From Chromera velia (lineage: Eukaryota > Sar > Chromeraceae), in the NCBI GenBank assembly GCA_018398765.1, contig JAHBMJ010000750.1:1-41416 (forward strand): DNA of 41,416 nucleotides, in the 5' to 3' direction. Of the stretch, positions 30,753 to 41,416 are shown piece by piece; within the stretch, counting starts at the first letter, position 1; each line of letters opens with the position of its first letter. The position numbers and the translations under genes are program-made. Under the pieces are notes generated by a model. The model had not been told where the DNA came from. It saw only the letters and a program-made list of their open reading frames with translations, and ran no database searches.

Positions 30753-30815
30753 TAGTGGCCAATAAGTGATAAGTGATATAAGTGATTTATTGGTGCATGC
30801 CCTAGTGTAGGCCCT
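30753..30815 (-). mobile_element. Second minus-strand copy of the retrotransposon tail end
   Basis: On the - strand this reads CTAGGGCATGCACCAATAAA then TCACTTATATCACTTATCAC. It corresponds to CTAGGGCACCACTAATCACT then TATTACTTATCACTTATA at 38049-38084. Only the extreme 3' end is present. Confidence 0.5.
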
Positions 30816-31590
30816 AGTATAGGCATCCCTAGGCCAATATCTAGCAATGTTTTCTTAAGCTGGATCCTACGCTAGTAGATGTCACATAATAATTTTAAAA
30901 AGTCAATTTAAGAAGTTTTTTTGATATGAGATTTTTTGAAATGTACTTCTGCTTAAATCATGTCAGTGTAACCTTCACTGGTCAACGGTTACCTCTTGAA
31001 CCTGTTCAGCCAATCATTTTAGAACAACTCACTGGCAGCAGGCAAGAATGATTAGACATGCTGGTATACATATTAAAGGAATCCCTCAAAGAATAGTACG
31101 GCGCAAAAGCCAAAAACGCCGCACAAACCCGGCCGGCAGTACACGTCAATTGGTGTATGAGTAGAATGGCCTGTTAGACGAATTGACGAATCGGTGGACC
31201 GATCTGGTTGGATCTGGTGCTTTTCGTCAATAAAACAGCAAAATTAATGAGATGCATGTATGAACAGTGCATGAGGGACGATGCATAGCGTGGAATGTAC
31301 AAAGTGACAGAGACAGAGATAAAGACGGCGTCCGCGTTAACGCGATCGAGCTGTGCGAGGGAGGCATGCGGATCGTTCGATTCGGAGGGTCCCGACAGAC
31401 TCTCCTTGTTTGTTCGTGTCTTCGTTTGTTGGGGCACCATTCTGTGTGTGTGTGTTCCTCGTCGATAAGAATGACCCGCGATGAAGGAAATAGAAGAAAA
31501 ACGCTTCCCTCACTTTGGCTCCGGCCTGTGTTTTCGAGCCGCAGATGGCACTTCATCTCCCTCGCTCTCCCTCCCTCAATGTCTGTCTGT
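30816..31590. other. Intergenic sequence before the convergent - strand gene
   Basis: AT-rich to about 31080, then mixed. No gene is seen. TGTCTGTCTGTCCGTCCGTC and (GT)n runs begin at about 31580. Confidence 0.4.
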
Positions 31591-31627
31591 CCGTCCGTCT
31601 GTCTGTCTGTGACTGTTTGTGTGTGTA

Positions 31628-31660
<33 letters not shown>
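31580..31660. repeat. (TCTG)n and (GT)n microsatellites at the 3' side of the - strand gene
   Basis: A CTGT/CCGT run at 31580-31615 and about 14 GT units at 31630-31660. The stop codon of the adjacent - strand gene lies at 31685-31683. Confidence 0.85.
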
Positions 31661-31664
<4 letters not shown>

Positions 31665-31682
31665 GCCCATGCCCGCATGCAG

Positions 31683-32472
31683 CTAGTTGATTCCGAGATC
31701 AGCATCCTGACAGCCCAGAGGAGGCGAAGGGCTTCCTGCCCGCCCCTCCTCCTGCAGACATGCTGCCACCCCTCCGTCTCCGCCTACCAAGGGCATCATG
31801 TGGGGATGATGCACCGCGCCTGCAGGCGGCGGCACGGACATCAGCAGCTTGTGCTTCGCGTCCCCCGCCCCTGCCTGTCCCTGTCCCTGTGATTCGTTTA
31901 ATTTTGGAATCTCTGGGGCGGTCTGTCGGGGCTTTGCAAACCGCGTTTCCCCGATTCTTCGGTACGCCTCCTCTCGTTGAGTGGGGCTCCCGTGGAAGGG
32001 CTCACGGAATTCCTGCCCTGCAACAGACAGAGGACACAGAGAGAAAACACATTTGCTCCCTGACAAAGAATACTGTATGAAGGTCAATGTATGCACGGAA
32101 TTCCTGTCCAGCAACAGAGGAAAGACAGGAAAACGCACATACATCTTAGAGACCACAAAACAAGCAGGGACACAAAGAGAGAGAGGGAGAGAGAGGGAGA
32201 AGAACGCCTACGGCAACAAGAGAAAAAAAGGGCAGGAGGAAATGGAGGCGGAGGGGTGCGCAGGAAGAGTGTCAGAGGGAACAAAAAAGACAGAGAGATC
32301 AAAGGCAAATCATTCGACTGGAAGTGAAACAACACCACACACTTCAAAGATTGCAACAACAGTACACGCCTAATGACTTGTGGACGGGAGAGACTCGTAC
32401 AAGAAGATCACATTTGACACGATCAAACACAAAAAAAGTCACGCAGGAAGGAAACCAATTTAGTTCTGCAAC

Positions 32473-32510
<38 letters not shown>

Positions 32511-34929
32511 TCTTCAGAGTCCAAAAACACCATTCATCACTCGACCACAAACAAAACCTGCACGCAAGAATATTGTTGAATGCAGGCAGGCTTGTGGCCC
32601 CCTTTTTCGGTCGACCTCTTCCTCCACTGACTGACTAACTGACCGTATGCGGAGACGAAGGGCACCCTTGCTTCTGCCTGGCCCCACCCATGCGTTGCGC
32701 CCTTCACCCCCTCAAGCCACGGGAACGCGGGAACGGGCATCGGGGGGGTGTCATAAGTCTGCATGCATGCAGTGCAAGCAGACAGGCAGACAAACCGAAA
32801 AAGAATTCGGGTATCTTCATGGAATTATGGATTTGGGGCGCTGGGAGGTATAAGTACGTGGTCACGACCCCAGGGAAAGTTGCACCGACATGCAGACAGG
32901 AATATTTCGATCTCAGGTCGGACGGGAAATCAGATGATCATCAAATGAAACAGAAAGGAGGGAGAGGAAGATGCTGATCGCAGGTTGCGCACACTGGTGA
33001 CAATCACAATTACGTACGCTGACTTTTCAAGCAAATTGTCCTCTTCTTTTCTTGTTCTAATTCCCCCCCACGCAAACAACCCACGCATGCACTCTAGGCA
33101 CCCTAGCTCGCGTTCTTCATCTGCGCGCATGCATCGATTCGTCATTTTTCTTCCTGCCTCCTTGAAAGAACGCCTGACCTTTTCCTCCCCATTTGCAGCT
33201 TTCATTTCCATTTCCTTCTTCCTCTGTGCTTCTTCGAAGAAATTTCTTCGAGACTCCCTCTGTACTCCCTCCATCCTCGCGACCATGTCTCTGTTCCGTT
33301 CCTTGTGGTGGAGCCCTGGGGGCACTCCCACAGACAGACCCACCGGGTGGCTCCAGTAGGCCACTCCATAGGGGGGGTGTCTGCCTTTCAGATAGGCGCG
33401 GTGTCCGTTGAAAGCGAAGGGGTCGACAGACTGCTGCTGGTATTGTTGAAATTTTGCAGAAGGATTCAGAAGGTAGTGGTGCTGCTGCTCTCTGTGACGT
33501 CGCATCCGCTCAGCCACTGCTCTCTCTGCGGAGCCATCCGCGTGAGTCGTGTTCGGGCGCCTTCCGCCTCCACGCGCAGATGTCCTCATCACTGAATCGT
33601 ACGTGCGTCGTGCCGATCTCTCCACTGATTGCTCCCCGTCCCCCCCCAGTTCGACGTGAGGCTGCGACCCCTCCAGAAAGATCGCAGCTCGGGTAGATTC
33701 GTTAGCTCGGTCTCTTTCTGTGCTGTTGTTTTGCATGCCCCCCATTGGGCCTCCGTGCTCCTCTTGTCCGGGGGGAATCTCGAGAGGCGGAAGAAGGGTG
33801 AGGCGGTGTTGGGCCGAAGTTGAAAATGCGGGGATTTTGGTTTGTTTCTCTGAGGCCGGGCCGAGACGTGCATTGACCGTGTGGTCTCCTCCTCCCGCAG
33901 TGAGTGTCTTGAGGGAGGGGGGAGCATGGTTGCTCTGAAGGGGGTGAAGAATGTGCTTGGGGGTGTCGCCTTCTAGGTGGGAGAGGTTTGCTGGGTAGAC
34001 GCCGAGGTCAATTCCTTCGTCGTCGGGTCTGTTCGTCTCCTTCTCTTTCTTCTTCCCTCCTTTTGAGCCTTTTTCCTTTTCGGCTAGCTTCCAGCTGCAT
34101 CATGCAAAGAAGGATTGATGATCGATGGAGAAATGAAAAATAATTTGTTCAGACCCTTTATTATTCGTTCATTCATTCATTCATTCATTCATTCATTCAT
34201 TCAAAGGCATACACACACACGCACGCACGCACGGAAAACGGGAGTCAGAAAGGACGAAGGCATGCCTGCATGCGTGGATGGAGATCGAAAGAAAGAAAGA
34301 AAGGAAGGAAGGAAGGAAGCAATAGAAATAGAAATAGAGAGAGAGAGAGAGAGAGAAAGAGAGGGAGAGAAGAAAGGAAGAAAGGTAAAGGAAGAAAGGA
34401 AGAAAAGAGGCAAGGAAGAATATGTGAAAAAGAGAGAGAGGGAGGGAGGGAGAGAGAGAGAGAGGAAGAGAGAGAGAGAGAGAGAGAGGGAGACTGACCA
34501 GACAACGCTTGCAGAGTCCATGTCGAAAACAGATCCCTCCCCGTCTCCGATGGGACAAACAGAGGGGGCCCCTCCTCCCCTTCCTGCTGTGCCTCCTTTT
34601 TGTCCCTGCTGCTGCTTCTGTTGCTGCTGTTGATGCTTCTGCCACTGTCCCAGCCCAGCCTGCATCATGCTGGAGGCAACGCTCGCAGGGCGTCTGTGGA
34701 CAGAGGAAACGACAGATCCATTCCCCCCCTTCCCACCTCTTCCATTTCCATTCCCATGCCGGAGAGATCCGAGGTCCACTTCCAGGGACTTGGGCTGAAG
34801 TGCCCCCCCCGTTGCGACTGTTTGTGGTCGAGGAAGGAGGGCCACTGGGGCCTCTGCACCGGGGGACCCTCTGGGAGGAGAGTCAGCAATGGCCTCGGGA
34901 CACCTGCATCTCATGCAAATGTACATATA

Positions 34930-34973
<44 letters not shown>

Positions 34974-35545
34974 TATATGTTGCAATACAAAAGTGATATA
35001 TACCAAAAAACAGAAAATCAAGGGGACGACAACAAGCAACACACGCTCTTAGCACAACAGGGAAATGGAGAAGAAAAACCCATTTTGATCCCATGCACTA
35101 CGAGAAGCAACTGCAGCAGATATATAGGAAGTTAATTGTGTCGGGGAAGGACGCACCTGTCAGCATACTCCTCCACACAGGCAAATTCTTTTTCGGCACC
35201 CGAGTGACAGCTGTTGTTTTCGCCTATCGCGGTGCCGTCTGTGACCAGAGCTCCCCCTGCACTGCACGTGTGCCTCCCTCCCTCTGCCCTCTGGTGTTGC
35301 TGTAGCTCTGGGACCTTTTCCTTCTTGAAGTACCACTCACAGAGCTCTTCTGGAGAGAGCAGGTAGGGGGAGAAGAAATCGTCCATGGGGTCTTCTTGAA
35401 ATCTCAGTGTGTCCAGAGCATTCAGACCATATTTTGAGACTGCATGGACTGTGATGGGACCTCGGATGCGTTTGTTCGTGTAGTCCGAAGTCCGTAAAGG
35501 GATATTCTTCGGAATGTAAACGGGTTTGTATGTTGCCTTTCGCAT
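31683..35545 (-). CDS. Hypothetical protein, 712 residues, four exons, with poly-Q tract
   Basis: Exons (- strand) 35545-35157, 34903-34499, 34094-33085 and 32017-31683 join with matching phases (2, 2, 1) and donors GTGCGT, GTCAGT and GTGGGT. The protein starts MRKATYKPVYIPKNIPLRTS. It has a short conserved-looking N-terminal block (RGPITVHAVSKYGLNALDTL, then FSPYLLSPEELCEWYFKKEK). A G/S-rich region follows, then a HQQQQQKQQQGQK tract and a basic KEKGSKGGKKKEKE segment. A long C-terminal part includes HRAYLKGRHPPYGVAYWSHP and a charged helix EEAQRKKEMEMKAANGEEK, and ends QDADLGIN. I recognise no domain, signal peptide or membrane segment. More 5' exons upstream of 35545 cannot be excluded. 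The exon structure itself is well supported because one continuous frame survives three introns. Confidence 0.7.
32018..33084 (-). other. Intron 3 of the hypothetical - strand gene
   Basis: On the - strand the donor is GTGGGT at 33084 and the acceptor is CTGTTGCAG just above 32017. It includes a (GA)n run at 32478-32510 and no coding signal. If the intron were retained, the upstream frame would read on to 32930. Confidence 0.55.
34160..34498. repeat. (TTCA)n, then GAAA/GGAA/GAGA purine tract in intron 2 of the - strand gene
   Basis: TTCATTCA repeats at 34164-34203 are followed, from about 34287, by 200 bp of purine runs ending directly at the donor of exon 2 (34498). On the coding strand this is a polypyrimidine stretch at the 5' end of the intron. 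Confidence 0.85.
34919..34982. repeat. (TA)n microsatellite in intron 1 of the - strand gene
   Basis: About 50 bp of alternating TA with a few TG/CA interruptions, just upstream (on the - strand) of the exon that starts at 34903. Confidence 0.88.
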
Positions 35546-37200
35546 TCTCGACTGGTGTAATCAATACACGGAGAAATTTCTGCACCGAGCCTTGATTGAA
35601 TGTCGAAACACACGGTATTAATATATCTGCTTGTTCAAACAACACGTCTTCGCAAAACTTACCAAACCGTTTTTGACTTCCGGTTTCTCCTGCTCACCCA
35701 GGTTCCACTTTGTGCTGAGCCTCTTTGCTTGGTGGACCTTACAGCAATGTAATTGCTGCATCAAGAACGTCTTGTTCTCTCATCAGCTGGGCATGTAGGT
35801 CAGCACATATATATGCGTCTCGATCTGTTGCATGTACGTACGCCTATAGAGGAAATGCATGCACGCATGTACACTTATAATATATAATAAAAGATTTTAT
35901 TAATAATTTAACTTATTGATAATTTTCAATTTTAAGGAAAATTACTACGAAAAAAAGTGAGTTCGCGCGTATCGCGCGCATCCAATGATTTCCTGGTCCA
36001 TGATCACCTCCGCGCCGCCCCCGCGGACCGCGCACAAAGGACATACTCAGAAGAAAAGTGATAGTCGGACCATAGAACATGCAAATCGGTTCGGTAGAGT
36101 TTCTTAACTATTCTTAACGTTGTCATCCCAAAATTTCTGGAATTGTGCTAAGATGTGCTTCCGCAAGACGTTTAAAAGTCATTCTTGTTGCGATTCAAAC
36201 AAGCTGGGCGCATTAATATAAAAATTGGGAACTACTCCCAAGAAGGCTTCCTATCGTCATACAATCGGTGAGCCGCACAAAAGCCCGGGTGCCGAAGGTG
36301 CCTGGGCGTAGAAGCCCGACCGCGTCGAAAGGAACAAAACTTTTTCAGGCTAGGTCACTCTGAAAATCCTAAAGTTATGGTCAGACTGTTCAAAAAGCAC
36401 TCAAACATTCACAGAACTTAATTACTAAAGTTTGAAGGCTCAGCTCATTATCTTTTATCTAATTTTTCCTCTTACTATTTAAATTAGTACGTACAAATGG
36501 TTGTTAAAAGTTTCTCAATTGTACAGCCCAGTACGGGTGTTGGGCACACCACTCAGCCTGCATGGCAGTTTAAAGTTTAGTTATATCCAGTTAGCAACGT
36601 TATTAAAAGTTTCTTAATTGTACGGCCCAGTACGGGTGTCGGGCATACCACTCAGGCTGCATGGCAGTTTAAAGTTCAGTTATATCCAGTTAGCAACAGA
36701 TGGCTTACTAAAAAATTCACTAAAAATATGTTTATATTGAGGGTAAATTAAATCTTCAAAGTTGTAAAACAGTTCATCTGTACGTTTTAAAAATTGAATT
36801 AAAATGTCCATTTATGCATGTTAACTTAAAAATAGTTGCAGTTTTGAAAATTAAAAACTAATATATATCACTCAATCGATGGTAAGAATACTGATAAAAA
36901 TCTAAAAGCCTTGTTCGTAAGACACCATAATCGACGTGCAGTGGTATGTGCCTAAAAGTGGTTAGAGAAATGAAGATCGCATGTGGATGCTAGTGTGGAT
37001 GCAGCGCACAAGTGTAAGCGCACACATCATATATCAATACAACAGAATTTACATCCGAATTAATTCCATAAATTAATTAATACAGAGGCTGATTTGTATC
37101 GAGTGAATTAATTACTAGATTATTATTAATTATTAGTATCATTGCACATGCAGTCACTGTAGTATTATACTAATATAATTATTCTAGGTAGCATTGCATT
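35546..37200. other. AT-rich intergenic spacer
   Basis: No gene is seen. It includes a short GC-rich island at about 35960-36040 (GCGCGTATCGCGCGC, CCGCGCCGCCCCCGCGG), a run of CCCGGGTGCC/GGTGCCTGGGC words at about 36283-36310, and the 99-bp tandem repeat listed separately. Confidence 0.45.
36501..36698. repeat. 99-bp tandem duplication
   Basis: Unit 36501-36599 is repeated at 36600-36698 with about ten changes. Each unit has AAAAGTTTCT, CCCAGTACGGGTGT, GGGCA(C/T)ACCACTCAG and TTATATCCAGTTAGCAAC. The GCCCAGTACGGGTGTTGGGC portion can form a 5-bp stem. Confidence 0.9.
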
Positions 37201-37227
37201 AACTTCAACCATCTTTCCAAAGCATAG

Positions 37228-38086
37228 AGAAGGAGAGCAGCCTATAGAGTAGGAGACAGGACGTTAGCGGGAACAAAAGGAAAAGTGTCAGAAAGAGGAG
37301 GGCAGAGAGTGCCGTTAGAGGAGAGACTCTGCCCTTTTTGTAAAGGATAGATGGAAACAGAGGTGTTGGAGGACGAGATCCATATACTGACTGAGTGTCC
37401 GATTTATGATAGAGAAAGAACGCACATGTATAGAACATTAGGAGCAGACTGTAATGAGGGAAAAGAAAAGAGAGCAAGAGAAGTTTGCAGAGAGAAAAGA
37501 GAAGGACAAAGAGGAAGACTACACACTGAGGCTCTGTTCAAATTCTTGATGAACGAAGGGTATAGTGCGGTGGATGAGTTTCTGGGGAGGGCGGCGTTCA
37601 GAAGAAGAGTATTTAAGGAAAGCCCAGGAAGGTACGCACCTGGAAGCTCATTAGATGAAACAGTGCTAGCACAGAAACACGGAGTGATCACAAAAAGAAA
37701 GGGAGGAACGGAAAGAAGAAAAGAAGAATACAAGACTATCTTGGAAGCAATGGAAGCAGAAAGACAGCTGAGGGAGGGAGAAGGAGAAATCGCTGAGAGA
37801 AGAATGGAGAGAGGGCATGCACAAAACCAAAGTGTCCTTTCGTCCTGTGTCATTGGATCGATTTTTGGAGCAGTCCCTTCTGAGCAGCCCATAAACCAAA
37901 ACATGCAAAGCATAGATAGATTGTTGTTTGTTAGTGGCCTAGGAAACCAGGCGGGCCACGGGGTGTAGTCTGAGCCTCAGCGATGAGGTACACCCCCCTG
38001 CCGTTTGCGGGGGCGACCTCTATAAGACAAAACGGCGACAGTGCTCTAGGGCACCACTAATCACTTATTACTTATCACTTATAGAG
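37228..38086 (+). pseudogene. Non-LTR (LINE) retrotransposon 3'-end remnant
   Basis: A frame reading EERLCPFCKG, then an in-frame TAG at 37348-37350, then METEVLEDEIHILTECPIYD carries the C-x2-C...H-x4-C zinc knuckle (CPFC...HILTEC) found at the C-terminus of many LINE polymerases. The frame then stays open to 37968 with a charged tail. The upstream polymerase is missing and an earlier stop lies near 37233, so the copy is 5'-truncated and broken. The 3' tail (CCTGCCGTTTGCGGGGGCGA, then CACTTATTACTTATCACTTA) recurs in two other places in the window. Confidence 0.65.
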
Positions 38087-38669
38087 AGATTTATGGACAG
38101 ACAGTCTTACTAGCAGTTTTATAACACTCAGAGGTCATAGTCTTTCTAGCAGTCTTTCTGAAAGAACATAATAGAACAGACAAAGAGACGGAGTGCAAGT
38201 GCTAGGACAAACAAACAGCAAGGGTTTATTTGAGTCAATCGTCTCCCAAGCTAGCCCCTGGGCTTTTTTTTATCAAATACTGATAATTAATCAATAAATC
38301 AATCAATTATGATTCAAACTTAAAAACTTAAAAATGAATACATTGAATAGTAACGATTAAGTAACGATTCAAGTTTACATTTATTCAAATTCAAGAACGA
38401 ACCAGGAATCAAATTCTATTAAAATAATTAGAAATAATTCAGGTTCAATTTTCTAATCAACGTCAGAAAACAATGTGTGGGTAAACAGATTATGTGTAAC
38501 AGATCCACTAGCAGATCCAGCTAGAGATCCACTTAACGATTCGATTATGATGAATATGGATCGTTTTCCATACTCAGGCTCTCAGGTTGTCAGGGCACTA
38601 ACGCTGCCGGTCACACAGCGATTTAGATCACTTTAGCTCCCTGCTGCTTAATTATCTTGGTCGAGGTCA
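38087..38669. other. AT-rich spacer after the LINE remnant
   Basis: No gene is seen. TCAATCAATAAATCAATCAA and AATTCAAG words recur. The 3' end of the TMEM208 gene (- strand) lies at 38670. Confidence 0.4.
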
Positions 38670-38985
38670 TTACCGTTTCATAACTTTATACTTTGGTTTT
38701 TCTGCTTTTCGTTCCTTCTTTTCCATTCGTTTGCGAGTCGCCTCGTCCTCAGGCTGCACGCACGCATCGAACAAGATCATAGTCACACTGAGCAAGCGAG
38801 AATTTGGCTTTTCTGCAGGCCGTGGAGGAATCAATGCGCTCTGCATACATGTACGGCTCTTCGTTTCCAGGGGAAACTTCTGGTTCTCCTCCTGTGCATG
38901 TGGCTTGATTAGATTGCATGTCATGAAGAGGAACTCTTGCGGAGTGGCATGGTCAGAGAGAGGAAGACAAGCAATGCATGCGCTC

Positions 38986-39028
<43 letters not shown>

Positions 39029-39579
39029 TGACAGAGAGCCCACAGGTGTTCTTTATTTGCTATTTTTTCTGCTTTCGAGCAAACAGCAACACAACAAAAG
39101 AAAATAATCATATAGACAAGCTAAGAAACTATCAACAATCAGACAGACAACGCAGAACGGGGCCCGACGGACACACAGAGACTTAAGTGCCCCTAGCGTC
39201 TGCTCCCCCAATGAGCTTTTTGGATCACTTCCACAAGAACAGAGAGACAGGCAGACTATTTGTTTCTTCTTTTCATACATAATGTATAATACGTTTCTCA
39301 GACAGACTGTATGGTTTTCTTCCCTCCTCTTCTTCATGAACACAACAGAAAAAAAAGAAAGAAAGCAACACAAACAAAATAACATCACGACAACTTAGAC
39401 AAAGTGGGCAGGGGGCCCGAAAGGTGCGAGTTAAGCGCCCCTTGCCTCTCCACCTCCCGACAGACTTTCACGTGATCACTGGGTTCACACGTTAGTCCTC
39501 TGCTGCTTCCACTCAAGACAAGAAAGAGAAGAAAAGAAGAAAAAACAAAAAAGACTCTCAGACAGACAGACACACAGAC

Positions 39580-39611
<32 letters not shown>

Positions 39612-41184
39612 TATATGTTTCTCCTTCTCCCTTTTTTTCTTCATGTACACAACAGAAAAAAAGAAAGAAAGAAAGCAACAAAGACAAAGCAACAGAACCA
39701 ACAATCAAACAGCGTGGGCAGGGGGCCCGAAAGGTGAGAGATAAGCGCCCTGGCCTCTCCATCTCCCGACAAACTTTCACGTGATCACTGGATTCACACG
39801 TTAGTCCTCTGGTGCTTCCACTCAAGAAAAAAAAGGAAAAAAGAGAAAAAGAGACAAAGAAAAACCGAAAAAAGAAAGACGTGCTGTATGTCAAACAAAT
39901 ACATACAACATAGGGGGAACCGGCACCATCATGTTCTTTAAGCAGGGGTTGGGGGGGTGGGGGGGCGCCCCTACGGAGGGGGATTCTTCTGATGCTTTGT
40001 CTGCGTCTGTTGCGGAATGACGCTTTCGACGGTAACGAAACTCTCCAAAGTCCCATAACAAAAGAGCGACGGTGCTCGGTTGGGCCGTGAACCTTCTCCA
40101 AAACCTCTTTTCTCTCCTCAGGACTCTTGCTCTGACGGCGAGTCATTCCAGGACCCATTGGTTGCGCGCTCGCTGTGGGGTGAAAGGGAACGAGCGGATC
40201 CAGCTGTGAGGGGGAAAGGGAGCTCTCCCCCCATCTGTTCTTCGTGGGAGAGTGGGTCTTGATGTTGTTGGTCTGTGGAGACCGGGATTGGGGCGGGAGC
40301 TGGAACGGGTCCAGCAAGGGCGGCTGCACTGGAAGTGGAGCTGTCCTCATCTTCTGTGTAATCTTCTTGACTTTCCTGGTGAGGATCTTCTCCAAGGGGG
40401 GTGTTTAGGGTGGAGGGTTTATTTTTATTCGAGAAAAAACAGTTTGAAGCAGAAAGACGAAGAGACAAAGAGGAAAGAGCAAAGAATGAAAGACAGAACG
40501 GAAGAGAGGTTTATGAATATTCGAGAACAAAAAAAGCAAGAAGAAAGAAAGAAAGAAAGAAAGAAAAGGGGGGGCTTTTGTACGTTTGAACGGCGAGAAA
40601 AGAAAGTAAGGCGAAAAAGAAGAAAACAGAAAGGGAAAGAAGACCCACCCTGCAGGGTCAATTAGAAGGGAAAAGAAACTGCACCTCGCTTTTCAAAAGG
40701 GAGGAGGCGGAAGATTTGACACACAGGAGGCGGGTCAAATACTTTCACCGAAAAAGGGCAGGATGCAGAAAGAAACAATCCGATTTTGGTGAGTGACTAC
40801 CTGACTACCTGACTGCCAAACTGACAGACTCAATTAATGAATGAATGATTGATGGATCTGACGCACGCATGCGGACGAACGGCCTTGAAAAGTCAACAGA
40901 AGTTTCCGACTGGTGCACTTTTCAACGCCTTCCGTTGTGACGAATGAATCAATTGAAGAATGGGGGATGATTGATCGAATGAGCTTGAATTGAATGACTG
41001 CTTGATTGATTGAAAGGAAGAGACATGACTGACCACATCTGGTGTAAAGATCCATTTCAGCAGCATGTTTCCCCCGAGGTAGAGAAGATACCCGGGAACG
41101 GAGAGGTAGATCAACCAGCCCCAGGTGGTGAAGCTGGTCACAAACTGGGTCGCCAGATTCACGATGAAAATGTCGTTGCAGTAC
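38670..41184 (-). CDS. TMEM208: TMEM208/SND2-family ER protein, last two exons (5' part beyond the right edge)
   Basis: On the - strand, exon 41184-41037 encodes YCNDIFIVNLATQFVTSFTT, then WGWLIYLSVPGYLLYLGGNM and KWIFTPD. This matches the C-terminal hydrophobic pair of TMEM208 (DV-LLTA-VQ-LS, then W-LAPGRALYLLW-N-LGPWF). It joins in phase 0 (donor GTGGTC at 41036, acceptor GTGCAG) to exon 38753-38670, encoding PEDEATRKRMEKKERKAEKP and KYKVMKR, the charged tail typical of the family. TMEM208/SND2 helps SRP-independent targeting of proteins to the ER. Exon 41184 opens in phase 2, so at least one exon lies upstream, outside the window or near its edge. The 2.28-kb intron is long compared with most here. 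Confidence 0.82.
38990..39028. repeat. (GACA)n microsatellite in the TMEM208 intron
   Basis: About nine GACA units. On the coding (-) strand this is (TGTC)n, and it lies about 240 bp upstream of the last exon's acceptor. Confidence 0.9.
39270..39885. repeat. 310-bp tandem duplication in the TMEM208 intron
   Basis: GTGGGCAGGGGGCCCGAAAG occurs at 39404 and 39714 (offset 310). Around both lie a CAGACAGACTRTATG start, TTCTTCATG-ACACAACAGAAA, CTCCCGACA(G/A)ACTTTCACGTG and CACACGTTAGTCCTCTG. A weaker third trace (GGGGCCCGACGG, AACACAACAAAAG) lies at about 39080-39200. Confidence 0.85.
40118..40410 (-). other. Coding-like block inside the TMEM208 intron, unassigned
   Basis: On the - strand two frames stay open over about 290 bp of near-exonic composition. 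One reads GEDPHQESQEDYTEDEDSST, then a P/A-rich stretch ending SPSEQES. The other reads EKILTRKVKKITQKMRTAPL and continues past 39990. It may be an alternative exon, a nested gene or a decayed gene piece. No clean acceptor-donor pair that fits the TMEM208 frame was found. Confidence 0.3.
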
Positions 41185-41308
41185 CTGCATGAAATCACCG
41201 GAAGGGGGGAGGTGTTCAAAGACAAGACAGACCGCTAAAACAGAAGGGGAAGCGATGAAGAAGAGTGCATGCATAGAGAGTCTTCGTCTGCAAGCGAATG
41301 CGAGCTTT

Positions 41309-41336
41309 CACACACGCACACGCACGCGCACACTCA

Positions 41337-41375
<39 letters not shown>

Positions 41376-41380
41376 ACACA

Positions 41381-41411
<31 letters not shown>

Positions 41412-41416
41412 CACAC
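41309..41416. repeat. (CA)n microsatellite at the window edge
   Basis: CACACG then (CA)n with ACCACA interruptions runs to the last base. It lies upstream (5') of the TMEM208 exon on the - strand, probably in an intron. Confidence 0.9.

Noticed and set aside
40834..41274. 146-residue antisense frame overlapping the TMEM208 exon
   Set aside because: It is in a different frame from the membrane-segment exon that matches the family and fits the splice sites.

Overview
The window looks like nuclear DNA of a unicellular eukaryote with intron-rich genes. Most introns are GT-AG, a few donors are GTTGGT and one may be GC, and introns are full of microsatellites. Protein families are broadly eukaryotic (FKBP, PDCD2, BAH plus TFIIS-M, TMEM208/SND2). 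A NUMOD1-like segment on a nuclear protein, long low-complexity stretches and heavy TCTG/GACA repeats suggest a protist such as a chromerid-type alveolate. That placement is an inference and is weak.

Layout. 1-8245: tandem macrosatellite, six full units of 1.28-1.33 kb and a seventh chimeric one, followed by a short CpG-dense patch. 9107-16663 (+): about 13 exons that join, with one unresolved junction, into an FHA / charged linker / FKBP / degenerate FKBP / NUMOD1-like protein of about 860 residues. 17.8-19.4 kb: AT-rich spacer holding two neighbouring MITEs with 8-bp target-site duplications. 19402-21704 (-): PDCD2-family gene, two exons. It is divergent, across a 774-bp shared 5' region, from 22479-28190 (+): a BAH + TFIIS-central-domain protein of 959 residues whose first intron holds a 1.4-kb GACA/GAAG array. 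28.2-31.7 kb: transposon-derived spacer. 31683-35545 (-): a four-exon gene of 712 residues with no recognised domain. 35.5-38.7 kb: AT-rich spacer with a broken non-LTR retrotransposon 3' end. 38670-41184 (-): the last two exons of a TMEM208/SND2 gene that continues past the right edge.

The genes share no evident pathway. They are housekeeping or nuclear functions (prolyl isomerisation, 40S assembly chaperone, chromatin-linked transcription, ER targeting) scattered among repeats. Exon borders were placed by eye from reading frame, intron phase and splice motifs; transcript data could shift some of them. The most unusual items are the FHA-FKBP-NUMOD1 architecture, the CpG-decay pattern of the macrosatellite, the MITE pair, and a retrotransposon tail family seen three times.
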